Shown here in pieces: positions 62,261-64,000 of a DNA stretch of 64,000 nucleotides. The position numbers were made by a program, and so were the translations under genes. Source of the DNA: Lamellibrachia columna (lineage: Eukaryota > Annelida > Polychaeta > Sabellida > Siboglinidae); the NCBI GenBank assembly GCA_963662155.1, contig OY759263.1, forward strand, positions 24,007,571 to 24,071,570, read 5' to 3'. The notes under the pieces were generated by a model that saw only the letters and a program-made list of their open reading frames with translations, had not been told where the DNA came from and ran no database searches. Position 1 is the stretch's first letter, and the number at the start of each line of letters is the position of its first letter.

Positions 62261-62823
62261 TGCAAGAGCATGTGCTTCGAAACTTTTCTCCTTCATGTTG
62301 CTGTTTGCAAAAATCCAGTCTGAAAATGTTTTACAAATTAAACTCCCTCAACTGGTTTAGCCCACAGCGAATCAGTACACTTTGTAGTGTGTGAATATTT
62401 TTATCAGTTTACTAAAAGAGTTGTGTAGTTTTGTATTATATTATAGCTAGCGATAGTCAAATGTTCACCCGCGGTCCTTATGCTACATTATAATATATAG
62501 AGCCGGACCACTTTTGAACCACTTTTCGAGCTAACTAGCATATTGAAATGAACACTATTCATAGGTTCAATGTTTCGCGAAATCAGTCTGAAACGAGACG
62601 AGCGAAAAATAGAATTGTGGAGGAACCTTTAACCAAAATCCAGTCGACGTCTCTTTTAATGTGAAATACGTCTGAAGCAACGTGGATAAATGTATCGCTA
62701 ATATTTGTTTCAATGTGAACTTCTGCTCCTTCGTGTTTTTCGTTGTGCAATATTAGTGAAATCAAACTTTTGTTCTTGCTATACCAACAGTTTGAATGGA
62801 TTTAGTATTAATCGTTCACCCAC
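62261..62823. other. Intron of gene 2
   Basis: A 60-codon open frame on the minus strand (62583-62765) is not FReD and would break the phase between parts 2 and 3. Nothing else is recognised. Confidence 0.5.
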
Positions 62824-62920
62824 CAAGCCATAATTCGCCAGACAAATCTCCGAATCCTTTCTTGTAGGTGGCCCAGTCGCGGTAGAAGTTGAAGGTGCCG
62901 TCCTGTCGTCGCTGGAACAC
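62824..62920 (-). CDS. Gene 2 exon: FReD part 2
   Basis: A 97-bp exon, phase 0 to 1, acceptor GTGTAG, donor GTGGGT. It encodes [20 protein letters not shown], then [12 protein letters not shown], near-consensus for the FReD family. Confidence 0.9.
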
Positions 62921-63258
62921 CTACACGCGACAACTAACACTTACAAGCAACAACATACACACACATGCAATGTTCACCATTTCCTCCGCGCCAACTTCCG
63001 AGCAAAAATCTGTGCCTACTGCAGAACCAAGACTTGCCATCTCATAAAGACCGCGGATGAACATTTGATGATGATGATGTTGATGATGATGATGCAGACC
63101 TTGTAATTGACTGGATGTCTTGTCCATCCATGACATCCACACAACACAAATACAAAATGTAGCCGGGTTTGTCTATACTAAACTATTATAGATAATAAGA
63201 TTTAACGGATACGAACCACGAAACCATAGTATCAAAAGTATAAATGAGACCACCTTAC

Positions 63259-63452
63259 CAGCCAACCGCCGCCGTCTGTCGTCATGTCGCAGTAGACCTT
63301 AATGGTCTTATTGGCCGCGACCAGACGGATGTCGTAAACGCCACTCTCCGAGTAACCTTCCCTCTTCAGCTCAGCGCAGTCGGTGGCAGACGGGCTTCCT
63401 GTCGTAGCTGATGTCGTAGCTGATGTACATGCAGACGTCTTGTTCCGAAGAT
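63259..63452 (-). CDS. Gene 2 exon: Thr-rich linker and start of FReD
   Basis: A 194-bp exon, acceptor AAAAATTCAG, donor GTAAGG, phase 1 to 0. The first part is ACTSATTSATTGSPSATD, a short repeated Ser/Ala/Thr spacer. FReD follows with DCAELKREGYSESGVYDIRL, then IKVYCDMTTDGGGWL, the first disulphide pair and the family-defining D-G-G-G-W. This exon has an upstream partner outside the window. Confidence 0.88.
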
Positions 63453-63505
63453 CTGAATTTTTCGAAAGAAATAATTTTTCATCAGATTATTAAATCTACT
63501 AAAGC

Positions 63506-64000
63506 ACGACCGACCGACCGACCGACCGACCGACCGACCGACCGACCGACCGACCGACCGACCGACCGACCGACCGACCGACCGACCGACCGACCGACCG
63601 ACCGACCGACCGACCGACCGACCGACCGACCGACCGACCGACCGACCGACCGACCGACCGACCGACCGACCGACCGACCGACCGACCGACCGACCGACCG
63701 ACCGACCGACCGACCGACCGACCGACCGACCGACCGACCGACCGACCGACCGACCGACCGACCGACCGACCGACCGACCGACCGACCGACCGACCGACCG
63801 ACCGACCGACCGACCGACCGACCGACCGACCGACCGACCGACCGACCGACCGACCGACCGACAGACCGACCGACCGACCGACCGACCGACCGACCGACCG
63901 ACCGACCCACCGACCCACCGACCGACCGACCCACCGACCGACCGACCGACCGACCGACCGACCGAACGAACGAACGAACGAACGAACGAACGAACGAACG
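63506..64000. repeat. (CCGA)n then (CGAA)n array at the window edge
   Basis: About 115 CCGA units with a few CCCA/CAGA variants, changing to CGAA at about 63963. It lies only about 55 bp from the acceptor of the first visible FReD exon and runs off the window. Confidence 0.95.

Larger units (their letters stand above)
57329..63452 (-). other. Gene 2: fibrinogen-related domain (FReD) protein, 5' end outside window
   Basis: Four minus-strand exons join in phase to encode 223 residues: a Ser/Thr-rich linker and a complete C-terminal FReD ending in KKVEMKLRP and a stop. FReDs are extracellular globular domains that bind carbohydrates, acetylated groups or protein ligands (ficolins, tachylectins, FREPs, angiopoietins, tenascins). 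The four conserved cysteines and the DRDND calcium-site block are present. The domain is about 200 residues, slightly short near the end. Two AATAAA signals lie about 120-140 nt after the stop. The N-terminal part (signal peptide, coiled coil, Ig or EGF) must lie to the right of the window, so the subfamily cannot be named. Confidence 0.88.

Noticed and set aside
62583..62765. A 60-codon minus-strand frame between FReD exons
   Set aside because: The FReD parts on either side join exactly in phase without it, and it has no FReD motifs.
63482..63934. A 150-residue Gly-Arg-Ser-Val repeat protein
   Set aside because: It is a translation of (CCGA)n; no other support.

Overview
The window is animal nuclear DNA, from an invertebrate and most likely a marine one. 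Small phase-1 EGF exons separated by introns, GT-AG splice sites, a fibrinogen-related domain (FReD) gene, Ty3/Gypsy and LINE relics and a tRNA-derived SINE family all point that way. Micro- and minisatellite arrays fill a large share of the sequence. I cannot resolve the phylum: a mollusc or other lophotrochozoan, or a lancelet, would all fit. No prokaryotic, organellar or CRISPR features are present.

Two protein-coding genes can be read, both on the minus strand and both cut by the window edges. Gene 1 (785-9489) is the 5' part of a secreted modular protein. It encodes a signal peptide (9398-9470), a Thr-rich linker (8401-8478), seven intact EGF-like modules each on one symmetric phase 1-1 exon, and then a NIDO domain split over three exons (2098-2258, 1600-1830, 785-913) that continues beyond the left edge. 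The splice phases join all recognised exons into one open frame of 491 codons. A tandem duplication of about 1 kb copied one EGF exon whole and the next only in part, leaving a half-exon at about 7205-7267. Gene 2 (57329-63452) is the 3' part of a FReD protein: a Ser/Thr-rich linker plus a complete FReD on four exons, with stop codon and poly(A) signals. Its N-terminus lies beyond the right edge.

The roughly 48 kb between the genes holds no confident host gene. It contains: (i) a decayed Ty3/Gypsy element (50854-55262, minus) with 130-bp terminal repeats, gag, RT, RNase H and integrase remnants and a missing protease region, and a second Gypsy integrase relic (59035-60720, plus) inside the last intron of gene 2; (ii) LINE reverse transcriptase fragments at 17300-17955, 22976-23435 and 9917-10215; (iii) three copies of one tRNA-derived SINE family; (iv) three duplicated segments, here called A, B and C, whose copies carry different expanded satellites; (v) large arrays, including a 35-bp minisatellite of about 4.5 kb with a 1915-bp higher-order duplication, an approximately 4-kb ACACGGAGAC-like satellite, a 611-bp (GGGC)n block abutting a SINE head, and a (CCGA)n block at the right edge.

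Many long open frames in the window are artefacts of tandem repeats and are not annotated as genes. Nothing seen amounts to a new biological system. The most informative points are the EGF-then-NIDO architecture with its broken duplicated exon, and the recurrent growth of satellites inside duplicated segments.
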